64,000 nt of DNA, taken from NCBI GenBank assembly GCA_016936575.1, contig JAFGXQ010000120.1:33559-97558 (forward strand), read 5' to 3'. Below are positions 6,583-15,484 of this stretch, piece by piece. The notes under the pieces are model-generated. The model was not told the DNA's origin. It searched no databases and saw only the letters and a program-made list of their open reading frames with translations. The stretch comes from Deltaproteobacteria bacterium (GTDB lineage Bacteria > Myxococcota_A > Polyangia > JAAYKL01). Position 1 is the stretch's first letter. The number at the start of each line of letters is the position of its first letter. The position numbers and the translations under genes are program-made.

Positions 6583-9036
6583 ATGGGCGACAAAGACAAC
6601 AAAACCATACTTCTTGATGAACACGGCGATCCGGTGACCATTCCCGAGTCTGAAAAAGACAAAAGGCGGGACGGCTCACTGGTACAGATGGAAAAAGAGC
6701 ACCCCTCGACATTGATTGTGGTTCCCCTAAATGAAAATATTCTGTTCCCCGGGATGACTATTCCCATGGTGCTGGAGTCATCCAGCTCGCAGAATGCGGT
6801 GGAGTTCGCCATGACTCAGGGGCCGTACATCGCGCTGGTGCCGAGAATTGACCCCCTTCCCAATGAAGTGGAGGAAATTCCCACGCCCCATCCCCGCGAA
6901 GTGTCGAACTTCGGTGTGATTGGGAGAGCGTTGAAAATGCTGAATCTGCCGGACGGAAATCGGTCGGTGGTGGTGGAATGTATCGCCCGGGTGAAAATTA
7001 CGCGGTACATTCGCGTGAAGCCGTTTTTAATCGGCCGGGTGGAATATCCGGCTGATACCTATCGGGACACCAAACCCAACAAAGCGTTGTGGCGGGCGGC
7101 CAGGATGTCGCTGCAGGAGCTGTTCAAGGAGATTCCCGGGTTGCCCGAAGGGTTCAACGTGGCGGCGGCAAATCTCGATGGACCGGCGCAGCTGACCGAT
7201 TTTGTGGCGGCGCACATAGATCTGCCCCGGGTGGAGCGGTTCGGCCTGCTGTCGGAGTTGCAGGTGGAAAAGCGGCTGGCGATAGTGGCCGAAGCATTGA
7301 CCCGGGAGCTGGAACTGGCGCGGCTGGCGGGACGGATTCGCGATGATATTCGCGAGAAGGTCGAAAAAACACAGCGGGAATACTATCTGCGGGAGCAGTT
7401 GAAGGCGATTCGCCGGGAGTTGGGAGAGGAAGTCGACCAGAAAGACTTGCTGACCCAGGAGCTCGAAGAAAAGATCGATATTGAGGGCGTGCCCGAGGAA
7501 GCCGCCAAACGCGCGCGTAAAGAGCTGAAACGGCTGGAGGTGCTCAATCCCGAATCCCCCGAGTACAACGTGATTCATACGTATTTGGACTGGATTATCT
7601 CATTGCCCTGGACGCAGGAGACAACCGACTCCCGGGATTTGCGCGCGGCGCGTCGGATTCTGGATGAAGACCATTACGGGTTGAAAGAGGTGAAGGAGCG
7701 CATCATTGAATTTTTGGCGGTGAAAAAATTGAAACCCGAACGCAAGGGCGCATTGCTTTGTTTTGCCGGACCGCCCGGGGTGGGAAAGACCAGTCTGGGT
7801 CAGTCTATTGCGCGTTGCCTGGGGCGAAAATTTTATCGGTTCAGTTTGGGGGGAATGCGCGATGAGGCCGAAATCAAAGGGCATCGACGAACGTATATCG
7901 GCGCCATGCCCGGAAAAATTCTGCAGGGGCTGAAGTCGGTGGAGGTGCGTAATCCGATTTTTATGCTGGATGAAATCGATAAACTGGGCAGCAACAGCAT
8001 CAGCGGCGATCCGTCCAGTGCGATGCTGGAAGTGCTCGATCCGGCGCAGAATCACGCGTTTCTCGATCACTATATGGACATTCCGTTTGACCTCTCGCAG
8101 GTGATGTTCATTTGTACGGCGAATGTAAAGGCGAACATTCCCGGACCATTGCTGGACCGCATGGAAGTGATTGATATTCCGGGGTACATCGTGGACGAAA
8201 AAGTGTCGATTGCCGAGCGTCATTTGGTGCCCCGGCAAATTGACGCCAATGGGTTGAAACCATCGCAGCTGAAATTCAGCCGTACGGTGCTGCAGGCGAT
8301 AATTGAGGGGTGGACAGCGGAAGCCGGGGTTCGAAATCTGGAAAGAGCGGTGGGTCGGGTATGTCGCAAGGTGGCGGCAAAAGTGGCCAGTGGGCAGGTG
8401 AAGGGGAAAATCGCTGTGTCGACGAAATCGATCCCTGATTACCTTGGGGGAAAACGGGTGGCCAAAGAATCGTTGAAAAGTCCGAAAGTGGGCACTGCGG
8501 TGGGATTGGCGTGGACCCCTGTGGGCGGCGATATTCTGCGGATAGAAACCACGCGTATGCCTGGAAAAGGGCGGTTTCACGTAACGGGGCATCTGGGAGA
8601 CGTGATGCGGGAATCGGTCGACATTGCGGTTTCGTACATTCGCGCGAATTACAAAGTCCTGAATGTAGATCACGGGATTTTTGAAAAAGAAGATTTACAT
8701 GTTCATTTCCCGGCGGGTGCAGTGCCCAAGGATGGTCCTTCCGCCGGCGTGACCATTACCAGTGCGTTGGTTTCATTGCTGGCGGGGAAAAAGGGCGTCC
8801 GACCCAACGGAAAAATTGCGATGACCGGCGAAATGACGCTCTCGGGAGACGTCTTGCCTGTGGGTGGTATTCGTGACAAAGTGCTCGCTGCGCAATCTGC
8901 GGGGGTTCAAACTGTGATAGTTCCGTTCGATAATCAGAAGGATGTGGCGGAGATTCCCAAGCATACCATCAAGGGATTGAAATTCGTGTATGCCAAAACC
9001 TATCCCGATGTGCTGAATGTGGCGATGCAACTGTAA
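6583..9036 (+). CDS. lon: ATP-dependent protease Lon (LonA)
   Basis: 817 residues, cytoplasmic ATP-dependent serine protease that degrades misfolded and regulatory proteins. An N-terminal substrate-binding domain (~40-235) is followed by the AAA+ module with Walker A GPPGVGKT (~396-403) and Walker B FMLDEIDK, then the protease domain with catalytic Ser720 (KDGPSAG) and Lys766 (IRDKVLAA). The ATG at 6583 is preferred over that at 6568 because GGAGG (6570-6574) sits eight bases before it. A secreted protein gene follows immediately after the stop. Confidence 0.97.
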   Translation: MGDKDNKTILLDEHGDPVTIPESEKDKRRDGSLVQMEKEHPSTLIVVPLNENILFPGMTIPMVLESSSSQNAVEFAMTQGPYIALVPRIDPLPNEVEEIPTPHPREVSNFGVIGRALKMLNLPDGNRSVVVECIARVKITRYIRVKPFLIGRVEYPADTYRDTKPNKALWRAARMSLQELFKEIPGLPEGFNVAAANLDGPAQLTDFVAAHIDLPRVERFGLLSELQVEKRLAIVAEALTRELELARLAGRIRDDIREKVEKTQREYYLREQLKAIRRELGEEVDQKDLLTQELEEKIDIEGVPEEAAKRARKELKRLEVLNPESPEYNVIHTYLDWIISLPWTQETTDSRDLRAARRILDEDHYGLKEVKERIIEFLAVKKLKPERKGALLCFAGPPGVGKTSLGQSIARCLGRKFYRFSLGGMRDEAEIKGHRRTYIGAMPGKILQGLKSVEVRNPIFMLDEIDKLGSNSISGDPSSAMLEVLDPAQNHAFLDHYMDIPFDLSQVMFICTANVKANIPGPLLDRMEVIDIPGYIVDEKVSIAERHLVPRQIDANGLKPSQLKFSRTVLQAIIEGWTAEAGVRNLERAVGRVCRKVAAKVASGQVKGKIAVSTKSIPDYLGGKRVAKESLKSPKVGTAVGLAWTPVGGDILRIETTRMPGKGRFHVTGHLGDVMRESVDIAVSYIRANYKVLNVDHGIFEKEDLHVHFPAGAVPKDGPSAGVTITSALVSLLAGKKGVRPNGKIAMTGEMTLSGDVLPVGGIRDKVLAAQSAGVQTVIVPFDNQKDVAEIPKHTIKGLKFVYAKTYPDVLNVAMQL

Positions 9037-9888
9037 ATGATTCGCCGTATGCCCAACGTATCGTTGTTGTTTGTCACGGTGCTGCTGATTAGTATCACTG
9101 CGAGCGCCGGTAGTGCAAAGTGGCCCAAGCGGGCGGAACGATCCGGATTGGATTTGCCTGAAACCCGCAGTTTCGGCGTTTCGTCGTACATGGGGGGGGC
9201 GTACATTCCGCAAATCGGTGGAAAAAGCAGCGGTGATTCATTGGTGCTGGCGCCGGGAGTGGTGTGGAATTTCGCGTTTTCGAAAAAGCTCGGGTTGTTC
9301 GGAATGCACGACCTGAACATTTTTCGGTGGGCCAATGTCAAAATGCTGGCCATGGGGCATGAAGCGGGTGTTCGGCTGCGTTGGAATGAACACTGGTCAG
9401 TGGAGACGGCCTATGTCACCCATCGAACCGAGGTGCTGTGGGTCGATGATTATAAATCCTATCCGGGCGGTGTCCTGGACCACGGCGCCGAAGTGGGAAC
9501 CTGGATTCAGGGAGAGCCGATTTCCCGGTTTCGGCTATCGCTTCATGTGATGGGGCGAATCTTTTCGGTTTACACCGACAAGCAAGGGGTTCTCGGGCAC
9601 GAATGGCGCATGGCGCTGCTTCCCTGGGATGGACACACGCTCATTCTCGCGGTTGAGTTTTTCGAGGTGTGGCGGCAGGATCCCAGGGCCGGGGTAGATA
9701 AATTCACGCACAATACGGTTGCCCATATGGAGTGGCGTTCTCAAATAAAAAACAGTTTCGGTTTTTTCATTTCAGCAATGGTGTCACTGAATATGCAGGT
9801 GGGAGAAGTTCCCATGTTGGAGTTGAAGCGGTCGATGATTGGTGAACCCATGGGGCTCGGCACGGTGGGACTCTTTTTCGAGCTGTAG
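9037..9888 (+). CDS. Secreted protein of unknown function, likely outer-membrane barrel
   Basis: 283 residues. A signal peptide (VSLLFVTVLLISITASAGSA, cleavage near residue 27) is followed by alternating aromatic/hydrophobic beta-type segments and no internal membrane helices; the protein ends in FFEL, with an aromatic near the C-terminus as in outer-membrane barrels. I do not recognise the family. The ATG directly abuts the lon stop codon, so translation is probably coupled to lon. Confidence 0.65.
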   Translation: MIRRMPNVSLLFVTVLLISITASAGSAKWPKRAERSGLDLPETRSFGVSSYMGGAYIPQIGGKSSGDSLVLAPGVVWNFAFSKKLGLFGMHDLNIFRWANVKMLAMGHEAGVRLRWNEHWSVETAYVTHRTEVLWVDDYKSYPGGVLDHGAEVGTWIQGEPISRFRLSLHVMGRIFSVYTDKQGVLGHEWRMALLPWDGHTLILAVEFFEVWRQDPRAGVDKFTHNTVAHMEWRSQIKNSFGFFISAMVSLNMQVGEVPMLELKRSMIGEPMGLGTVGLFFEL

Positions 9889-9899
9889 AAAAAACAATT

Positions 9900-10178
9900 T
9901 CAGCAGTCGCAGCAGGCGGTGTTACTTTTTGAAAACACACTGTTGATGATGGCCGCGGCACAGCCCACGCCGGTCTGGACGGTGATGGCGCCCTGTTCGC
10001 AGTTTCTCTGGCACGCACCGCATTCCATGCAGCCGTCTTTTCGGGCGATTATCGCTTTTTTATTCCGAATGATAAACACCTGATGCGGGCAAACCTGCAG
10101 ACAGGTACTGCAGCCGTTGCACGCTGTTTCGTTCAATGACAAAGTGACTACATTTTTTAAGTATTCGTCGGTTTTCAT
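9900..10178 (-). CDS. hgcB: HgcB, ferredoxin-like mercury methylation protein
   Basis: 92 residues. HgcB is a 2[4Fe-4S] ferredoxin that keeps the corrinoid of HgcA reduced and participates in mercury transfer during methylmercury formation. Two cluster motifs are seen: C20-x2-C23-x2-C26-x3-C30-P and C50-x2-C53-x2-C56-x3-C60. In addition there is the HgcB-specific Cys73 (TGVGCAAAI) and a C-terminal vicinal pair Cys89-Cys90 (ACCDC). The ATG at 10178 has a strong GGGGGAGG eight bases or so upstream, and hgcA ends 13 bases before it, so the two form an operon. A longer in-frame start at 10253 would run back into hgcA. Confidence 0.93.
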   Translation of the reverse strand: MKTDEYLKNVVTLSLNETACNGCSTCLQVCPHQVFIIRNKKAIIARKDGCMECGACQRNCEQGAITVQTGVGCAAAIINSVFSKSNTACCDC

Positions 10179-10191
10179 AATTCCTCCCCCG

Positions 10192-11418
10192 TTACGCGGC
10201 AATTTGCGAATACAGCCAAATACCCACGCCCAGGGCGGTGGATGCGATTTCAACCGGTACAGCCAGGCGCATTTCCTTTTTTACCCCGGAAAGTGACGTG
10301 TATGTGGACGCGCCGGTAAAATTCATTGCCGCATACGCTGCGATTCCGGCTGAAATAAACGACAATCCGATCAGCTCCGTCAAATCAATTTGGTTCGTCA
10401 TTGCCAGACCAAGCGGCACAAGTACGCCGATGGATACCCATATGCTTTTCATTGAAAAGGCGCGCCCCGGCAAAAACGGCAGCAGCAACGGTGTCAGCAC
10501 TGCACCGGAGAGTACGCCGGCGCTCATGTACATCGCAAGCAATATAACATAGTGAACAACGCCGTTCAGATACGCGCCGGGAAAGGCCAGGGCCGCAAGG
10601 GGGCTGGCAATCGCCAGAATGTACAGCAACACTTTCAGCGCGGGCCGAAGCTCGATGGGAATGAGCACCAGCCGCTCTTTCAGTGGAAACCGCTTTTCCC
10701 GCATGCGTGGCGTGGCCTTGTGGTCGGCATCGATGTATGCACCCAAATCAGCTGCCTCGACGGGGCCCCATTTTACCTGAAATCCGGTTTGGGCTTTCAC
10801 ACTGTGCGCGGCGACGCCCGGCGCGCCCAGCTGCGGTAGAATGATTTTTCTGGTGTCGACCCGGTCGGCGAGTTGTGTTTTGCGGATGCGCGCGATTAGT
10901 TCTTCGGTGCCGAAGGTTCCTTTTCCGGCGGCGCACCACACATTGATGCCGTAGGTGTTCAGAACCAGAATCCAAACGTTTCGCCCTGCAAGATGACGAC
11001 GCAGGTGGTCGAAACTCAGTTTGTAGTTGGCGGTCACCACTACGGGACTGTTTCGCGTGGGCTCCCCCAACCCATACAGACCGGGCGCGATCGCATAGGA
11101 CATTCGCCATTTGCCGAGGCGCGCTTTCACTGCACCCAGACGGTCTGCGAAATTCAGCGCCGAACCGACATATGAAATGCCGTCTTCGGTTCGGGTGGCC
11201 ACCGGAATATAGGTTTGCGGCGCCGGCACGCGGGGGCCGCAGCAGGGTTGACCGGCCGCTGTGTCGGGGCGGGGCGGCGCAGTTTTTAGAAGCGATTGGT
11301 GCGCACCGGTGACAATGGGTTGAATCGATTCAATCTGCGAGATTTGGGCATCACTCAACGATACCTCGACAATTTTTCCAATGTCGGTTTTTGCTTTTGG
11401 ATCAGTCATTTCGTTCAT
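10192..11418 (-). CDS. hgcA: HgcA, corrinoid protein for mercury methylation
   Basis: 408 residues. HgcA transfers a methyl group from a corrinoid to Hg(II). The diagnostic cap-helix motif NVWCAAGK is at residues 159-166, with Cys162 as the expected lower cobalt ligand. The corrinoid-binding domain spans about 80-230 (YKLSFDHLRRHLAGRNVWIL precedes the motif), and about five membrane helices follow from ~265. A ~70-residue N-terminal extension contains a Cys pair (GQPCCG). The start at ATG 11418 or 11409 is uncertain as neither has a clear Shine-Dalgarno. No ArsR-type regulator or mercury-resistance gene lies next to it; pilT is divergent. Confidence 0.93.
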   Translation of the reverse strand: MNEMTDPKAKTDIGKIVEVSLSDAQISQIESIQPIVTGAHQSLLKTAPPRPDTAAGQPCCGPRVPAPQTYIPVATRTEDGISYVGSALNFADRLGAVKARLGKWRMSYAIAPGLYGLGEPTRNSPVVVTANYKLSFDHLRRHLAGRNVWILVLNTYGINVWCAAGKGTFGTEELIARIRKTQLADRVDTRKIILPQLGAPGVAAHSVKAQTGFQVKWGPVEAADLGAYIDADHKATPRMREKRFPLKERLVLIPIELRPALKVLLYILAIASPLAALAFPGAYLNGVVHYVILLAMYMSAGVLSGAVLTPLLLPFLPGRAFSMKSIWVSIGVLVPLGLAMTNQIDLTELIGLSFISAGIAAYAAMNFTGASTYTSLSGVKKEMRLAVPVEIASTALGVGIWLYSQIAA

Positions 11419-11559
11419 GAAACATTGTAATTTTCGATTGTCAATGGGTGATTTTTTGTGCCGGTGAAATATATTGTTAATTGTTGTGAACGGAGTACTT
11501 GCCAATAATGGACTTGCGGTGGCACTATATGGACGACGTTGCAGAGAGGACAGGATGCT

Positions 11560-12636
11560 ATGAATCTGGAGCAGTTTAACAAATATCTGGCTGGGGCGGT
11601 GAAGGTCGGCGCCTCTGACATTCATTTTAAAACAGGCATGCCGGCGGCGTTTCGGGTGAAGAGTCAGCTGTTGCCCACCACCGGTCCCAAGATTACCCCC
11701 ACAGACACCGAAGAAATTTGTAAACATATTATTCGCGACGCTGAAGTGCTGCGTAACTTGAAAGCGCTGCAGGATTACGACACATCTTATGTTCTGGCCG
11801 GCATCGCGCGCTTTCGCGTAAATATTTTTCGTCAGAAAGGGTTTCTGGCGTTGGTGCTGCGGTCCATTCCCGATGAAGTGCCTTCCTTCGAGGAATTGCT
11901 GCTTCCGCCCCAGGTGGAAGACCTGGCCAATTATGAACAGGGGTTGGTGTTGATTACCGGAGCGACCGGTACCGGAAAGTCATCTACACTGGCGTCGCTC
12001 ATCGGACACATTAACGAAAACCGTGCGTGTCATATTATTACGATTGAAGATCCGATTGAGTTCGTTCACCTCGATAAGAAGTCGTCGGTATCCCAACGGG
12101 AAGTGGGGGCGGACACAGCGGATTTCAACCGGGCGCTCCGGGCGGCGTTGCGGCAGGATCCCGATGTGATTCTGGTGGGTGAAATGCGCGATCTGGAAAC
12201 AATTGATATTGCGCTTAAAGCATCGGAAACCGGCCACATGGTGTTTTCGACAGTGCATACCCCGGATGTATCGAAAACCATCGGTCGTTTGATAGGGGTG
12301 TTTCCGCCGGAAGAGCAAGCTATGGTGCGCATTCGACTGGCGGAGAATCTGAAAGGAATTATGAGCCAGCGATTGGTGCCCCGCTCCGATGACGGCGGGA
12401 TGATTGTGGCAACGGAATTGATGAAAATGAACGGAAGTGTGGAGGATGCCATTCGCAATCCGGATTTAACCGCCACCATTAAAGATATTATGGAACGCGG
12501 CCGGGAACAGTACGGCACCATGTCTTTTGATCAATCCCTGACCGACCTGTACAAAGGCGGGCTGATTTCTCTGCAGGTGGCCAAACGCTTCAGCAGCAAC
12601 CCCAGCGACTTCGAACGCGCATTGCATTTCGAATGA
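11560..12636 (+). CDS. Type IV pilus retraction ATPase, PilT/PilU family
   Basis: 358 residues, cytoplasmic hexameric ATPase of type IV pilus retraction. Motifs: N-terminal ASDIHFKTGMPAAFRV, Walker A GATGTGKSS, Asp box ITIEDPIEFVH, Walker B DVILVGEMRD and the His box (GHMVFSTVHT). The C-terminus (MSFDQSLTDLYKGGLIS) is closer to PilU-type proteins and lacks the AIRNLIRE motif of canonical PilT. The ATG at 11560 follows an AGAGGACAGGA tract. No other pilus genes are adjacent. Confidence 0.9.
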   Translation: MNLEQFNKYLAGAVKVGASDIHFKTGMPAAFRVKSQLLPTTGPKITPTDTEEICKHIIRDAEVLRNLKALQDYDTSYVLAGIARFRVNIFRQKGFLALVLRSIPDEVPSFEELLLPPQVEDLANYEQGLVLITGATGTGKSSTLASLIGHINENRACHIITIEDPIEFVHLDKKSSVSQREVGADTADFNRALRAALRQDPDVILVGEMRDLETIDIALKASETGHMVFSTVHTPDVSKTIGRLIGVFPPEEQAMVRIRLAENLKGIMSQRLVPRSDDGGMIVATELMKMNGSVEDAIRNPDLTATIKDIMERGREQYGTMSFDQSLTDLYKGGLISLQVAKRFSSNPSDFERALHFE

Positions 12637-12660
12637 TTCGCTTCGGTGAGTGTCATTTTC

Positions 12661-14658
12661 TTACGAGACGTGTTTTTTGAGTAGCTCGGCGATCTCTTCT
12701 TTTCGAAATGGTTTGGTGATGCAATCACAAAATCCGTACTTGCCGGGGTCGGCCATGATGGGGTCGTTGGCATATCCGCTGGCAACGATGACCAGGGCAT
12801 CGGGGTCGATGCCTTTTATCTGAGCCACTGTTTCCGCGCCTCCCATGCCATTGGGAACAGTGAGGTCTAAAATGGTCACAGAAAACGGTGTACCGTTGTT
12901 GTGCGCTGCTAAAAATTGAGTCAGTGCGCTTTGGCCGTTTTGCGCGCACGTTACTTGGTACCCCAGATGTTCAAGCAGACTGCGCTCGATGTTGAGCAGC
13001 ATCTGATCGTCATCCATAATGAGGACGGTACCTTTGGTTTCACGCGTCGGTGCGGGCGCTGACTGCGGAGAGGTGATAGTGGAATGAGATGCCGGTAAAA
13101 ACACGGTAACAGTGGTGCCGCTGCCCGGTGTGGAATCGATCTCCAGCCAGCCGTCGTGACGGTTGACAATGGAGTAGACGGTGGCCAATCCAAGGCCTTG
13201 GCCCAATGATTTGGTGGTAAAAAACGGGTCAAATATTTTTGACAAATGGTTTTTTTCGATGCCGATGCCGTGGTCTTGAATTTCGATTTTGACAAATGGG
13301 CCGTTGCGATTGCCGGAAGGCCCAGCCGCGTTGTTCACCTGTTCGTTGGTGGCGATAACCGAAATCTTTCCGCCCAGGGGCATGGCCTGCTGACCGTTGA
13401 TAACAATGTTGTCAATCACTTGCCCGATTTGGTTTTCGTCGCAGTCGCAGGGCCACAAATTCTTTTGAATGATGCATTTTCCCTCCACATTCGAGCCGGA
13501 GAGCGCAAAGCGGGTGCTTTGTTCAATGAGGTCCGAGATGTCGATGGTTTTGCGAATGGGGGCGCCGCCTTTGGCGAACGTGAGCAGTTGCATGGTAAGC
13601 CCCTTGGTGCGCTCGAACACATCGAAAGAGGTGTGCAGTACGTCCAGCGCCTGTTGGGGCTGGTTGTCTGTAATGCAATCTATGGCACATTCCACGCAGC
13701 CGAGTATGCCGCCCAACAGGTTGTTGAAATCGTGGGCGATGCCGCCGGCGAGTACTCCCAGTGATTCCAGTTTCTGGGCTTTTTGGCGAGCTTCATCCAG
13801 TTTTTCTTTTTCGGTGGCCAACGCCAGTTCGGCTTCGATGCGATCGCTGATGTCGATAAACGTGATGACCGCACGGCTCACTTGACCATCGGGATCGAAT
13901 TCGGGAAAGGCGTTGACGATTACCCATACCCTGTCTTGTGTAGCCGGCCGCACGATGCCGCAGATCATATTTTTAATGGGCTGCAACGTGGCGAATACAC
14001 GCGCCACCGGATATTCTTCGACGGGCATGCGGGTTTCGTCTTCGCGGATAAAACACCATGCAGGGTCGATGGCGGCTTTTCCCATTATTTGGTCAACGGA
14101 CAACCCAAGCAATTCAGATGCTTTTTCGCTGGCAAAAATAATGTTGGTGTCGGCGGCATGAATGACCACGCCGGCATTGAGATGTTCGACTAATCGCTTT
14201 AACGATTGCTCGCTTTTTTGGTGTGCTTCCTCGGCTATTTTCGTGTCGGTGATGTCGTGTATTACACCGAAAATTTGCCGTGGGACACCGCTGGGCTCTC
14301 GGCAGTAAATGGATTCAACACTTTCAAGCCAACGCCACGAGCCGTTTCTGTGCCGCATTCTGTAGCGGGTAGTCAGTTCTTCATCGTCCTTCAGGGTGTT
14401 GTAGCGGGACACCGTCTGTTCCAGGTACGTCTGGAAGTCGTCAGGGTGCATTAGTGAAGAGAGTAATCCGGCCCCCATCTCGGTTATTTCTGAAATCGTG
14501 TAGCCCAAAACCTTTTGCACACCGTTGTTGCTGTAGATGTTTTTCTGGTCACAAATGTCGTAGATGTACAGAATGTCTGGTGACAGGCTGACGATTTGTT
14601 CCAGGAATTCGGCGGAGTGCGTTGACGGGGGAGGCGGAAAATTCTGTTGTTGGGTCAT
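12661..14658 (-). CDS. Hybrid sensor histidine kinase: PAS-PAS-HisKA-HATPase-REC
   Basis: 665 residues without membrane segments, so a cytoplasmic sensor. PAS domain 1 with PAC lies at ~17-145 and PAS domain 2 at ~165-285; the phospho-acceptor region IAHDFNNLLGG is near residue 308 (a HWE/NtrB-like H-box), with N- and G-boxes around 430-520 (DHGIGIEKNHLSKIFDPFFT, LGLATVYSIV). A C-terminal receiver has Asp near 597 (TILDLTVPNG) and Lys in TKPFRKEEIA. The signal and output partner are unknown. It converges with the pilT-family gene, with 24 bases between stops. Confidence 0.93.
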   Translation of the reverse strand: MTQQQNFPPPPSTHSAEFLEQIVSLSPDILYIYDICDQKNIYSNNGVQKVLGYTISEITEMGAGLLSSLMHPDDFQTYLEQTVSRYNTLKDDEELTTRYRMRHRNGSWRWLESVESIYCREPSGVPRQIFGVIHDITDTKIAEEAHQKSEQSLKRLVEHLNAGVVIHAADTNIIFASEKASELLGLSVDQIMGKAAIDPAWCFIREDETRMPVEEYPVARVFATLQPIKNMICGIVRPATQDRVWVIVNAFPEFDPDGQVSRAVITFIDISDRIEAELALATEKEKLDEARQKAQKLESLGVLAGGIAHDFNNLLGGILGCVECAIDCITDNQPQQALDVLHTSFDVFERTKGLTMQLLTFAKGGAPIRKTIDISDLIEQSTRFALSGSNVEGKCIIQKNLWPCDCDENQIGQVIDNIVINGQQAMPLGGKISVIATNEQVNNAAGPSGNRNGPFVKIEIQDHGIGIEKNHLSKIFDPFFTTKSLGQGLGLATVYSIVNRHDGWLEIDSTPGSGTTVTVFLPASHSTITSPQSAPAPTRETKGTVLIMDDDQMLLNIERSLLEHLGYQVTCAQNGQSALTQFLAAHNNGTPFSVTILDLTVPNGMGGAETVAQIKGIDPDALVIVASGYANDPIMADPGKYGFCDCITKPFRKEEIAELLKKHVS

Positions 14659-15049
14659 GGTTTTCCTTCCTGTAGCACAAGATATTGCTGGGTGTATCCG
14701 ATGATCAGTGGTTGAGAATTCGATGTTGAACAGTTGTGGTGACGATTCAAGTATATCACTTGAAAGTCAGGGGGCAAAGAATGTGTTGACGGTGAACGAT
14801 TCGGCGGTGGCATATTCAAAACGTTGGTCGAATTATTGTTGCCGAAATTGACGCATCATCGGCATTATTCGGGCGGTCGCGTCGCAATAGGGCATTGCAT
14901 TTTGAATGATTCGATTGCGAATATTGTTGATAAAAGTGTACAATTGTTCTGAGTGCGGATTTTTAATTTGACAATCCGGATTTTACGAGGCACTTATGTA
15001 GGTCGGTTTTGGAACGACTTCGGGGGCGCCTTACATTTTGGAGTAAATA
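14659..15049. other. Divergent intergenic region, no gene found
   Basis: 391 bases between the hybrid kinase and the small lipoprotein gene. No convincing open frame, tRNA or hairpin terminator was seen. It must carry promoters for both flanking genes. A TTGACA occurs near 14969, but no -10 box lies at the right spacing. Confidence 0.5.
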
Positions 15050-15442
15050 ATGCAACGATTCGTTACCATCTTTTTTTCTTTTCTTTTAATTGCGGTAGTG
15101 AGTGGCGGGTGTGATTATCTGGCGGCGGATGACTCCTGTTATCCCATAAAAACAGTCACTTCGTGCAGTGAATACAATGACGAGATGGAGTCCTGTGATC
15201 CGTACACATTTCCCAATGCGCAGGGGTGCTACATCGAAGAAGTCTGTACAGATTTGAATGACGACCAGGATACAGACGCCAGTGTGGATACGGATTCCAC
15301 GCCGGGCGACGGGCAGATTTGTTCATACCAGTGCGGCGGCGAACCGGTGCCCTGTGAAGTGATGAACAAAGAAAACTGCGACAATACGGTTTATTGCAAG
15401 TGGTGGCACGACCCCAACAATATCGACGCCGATTTGGAGTAG
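15050..15442 (+). CDS. Small cysteine-rich lipoprotein, unknown function
   Basis: 130 residues. The signal peptide ends in the lipobox VSGGC (Cys at ~21), so an outer-membrane or surface lipoprotein is predicted. Ten further cysteines flank an Asp/Thr-rich linker (DTDASVDTDSTPGD), suggesting small disulfide-bonded modules. Similar architecture recurs at 18209 and 47684. GGAG lies about ten bases before the ATG. I do not recognise the family. Confidence 0.75.
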   Translation: MQRFVTIFFSFLLIAVVSGGCDYLAADDSCYPIKTVTSCSEYNDEMESCDPYTFPNAQGCYIEEVCTDLNDDQDTDASVDTDSTPGDGQICSYQCGGEPVPCEVMNKENCDNTVYCKWWHDPNNIDADLE

Positions 15443-15484
15443 CATCCCTTTGAACCTCGGGGGCGGTTTCGCTCGATTGAACGA

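Noticed and set aside
7600..8673. Minus-strand 357-codon frame antisense to lon
   Set aside because: Overlaps the entire AAA+ and protease coding region of a clear Lon protein; codon usage matches a shadow frame.
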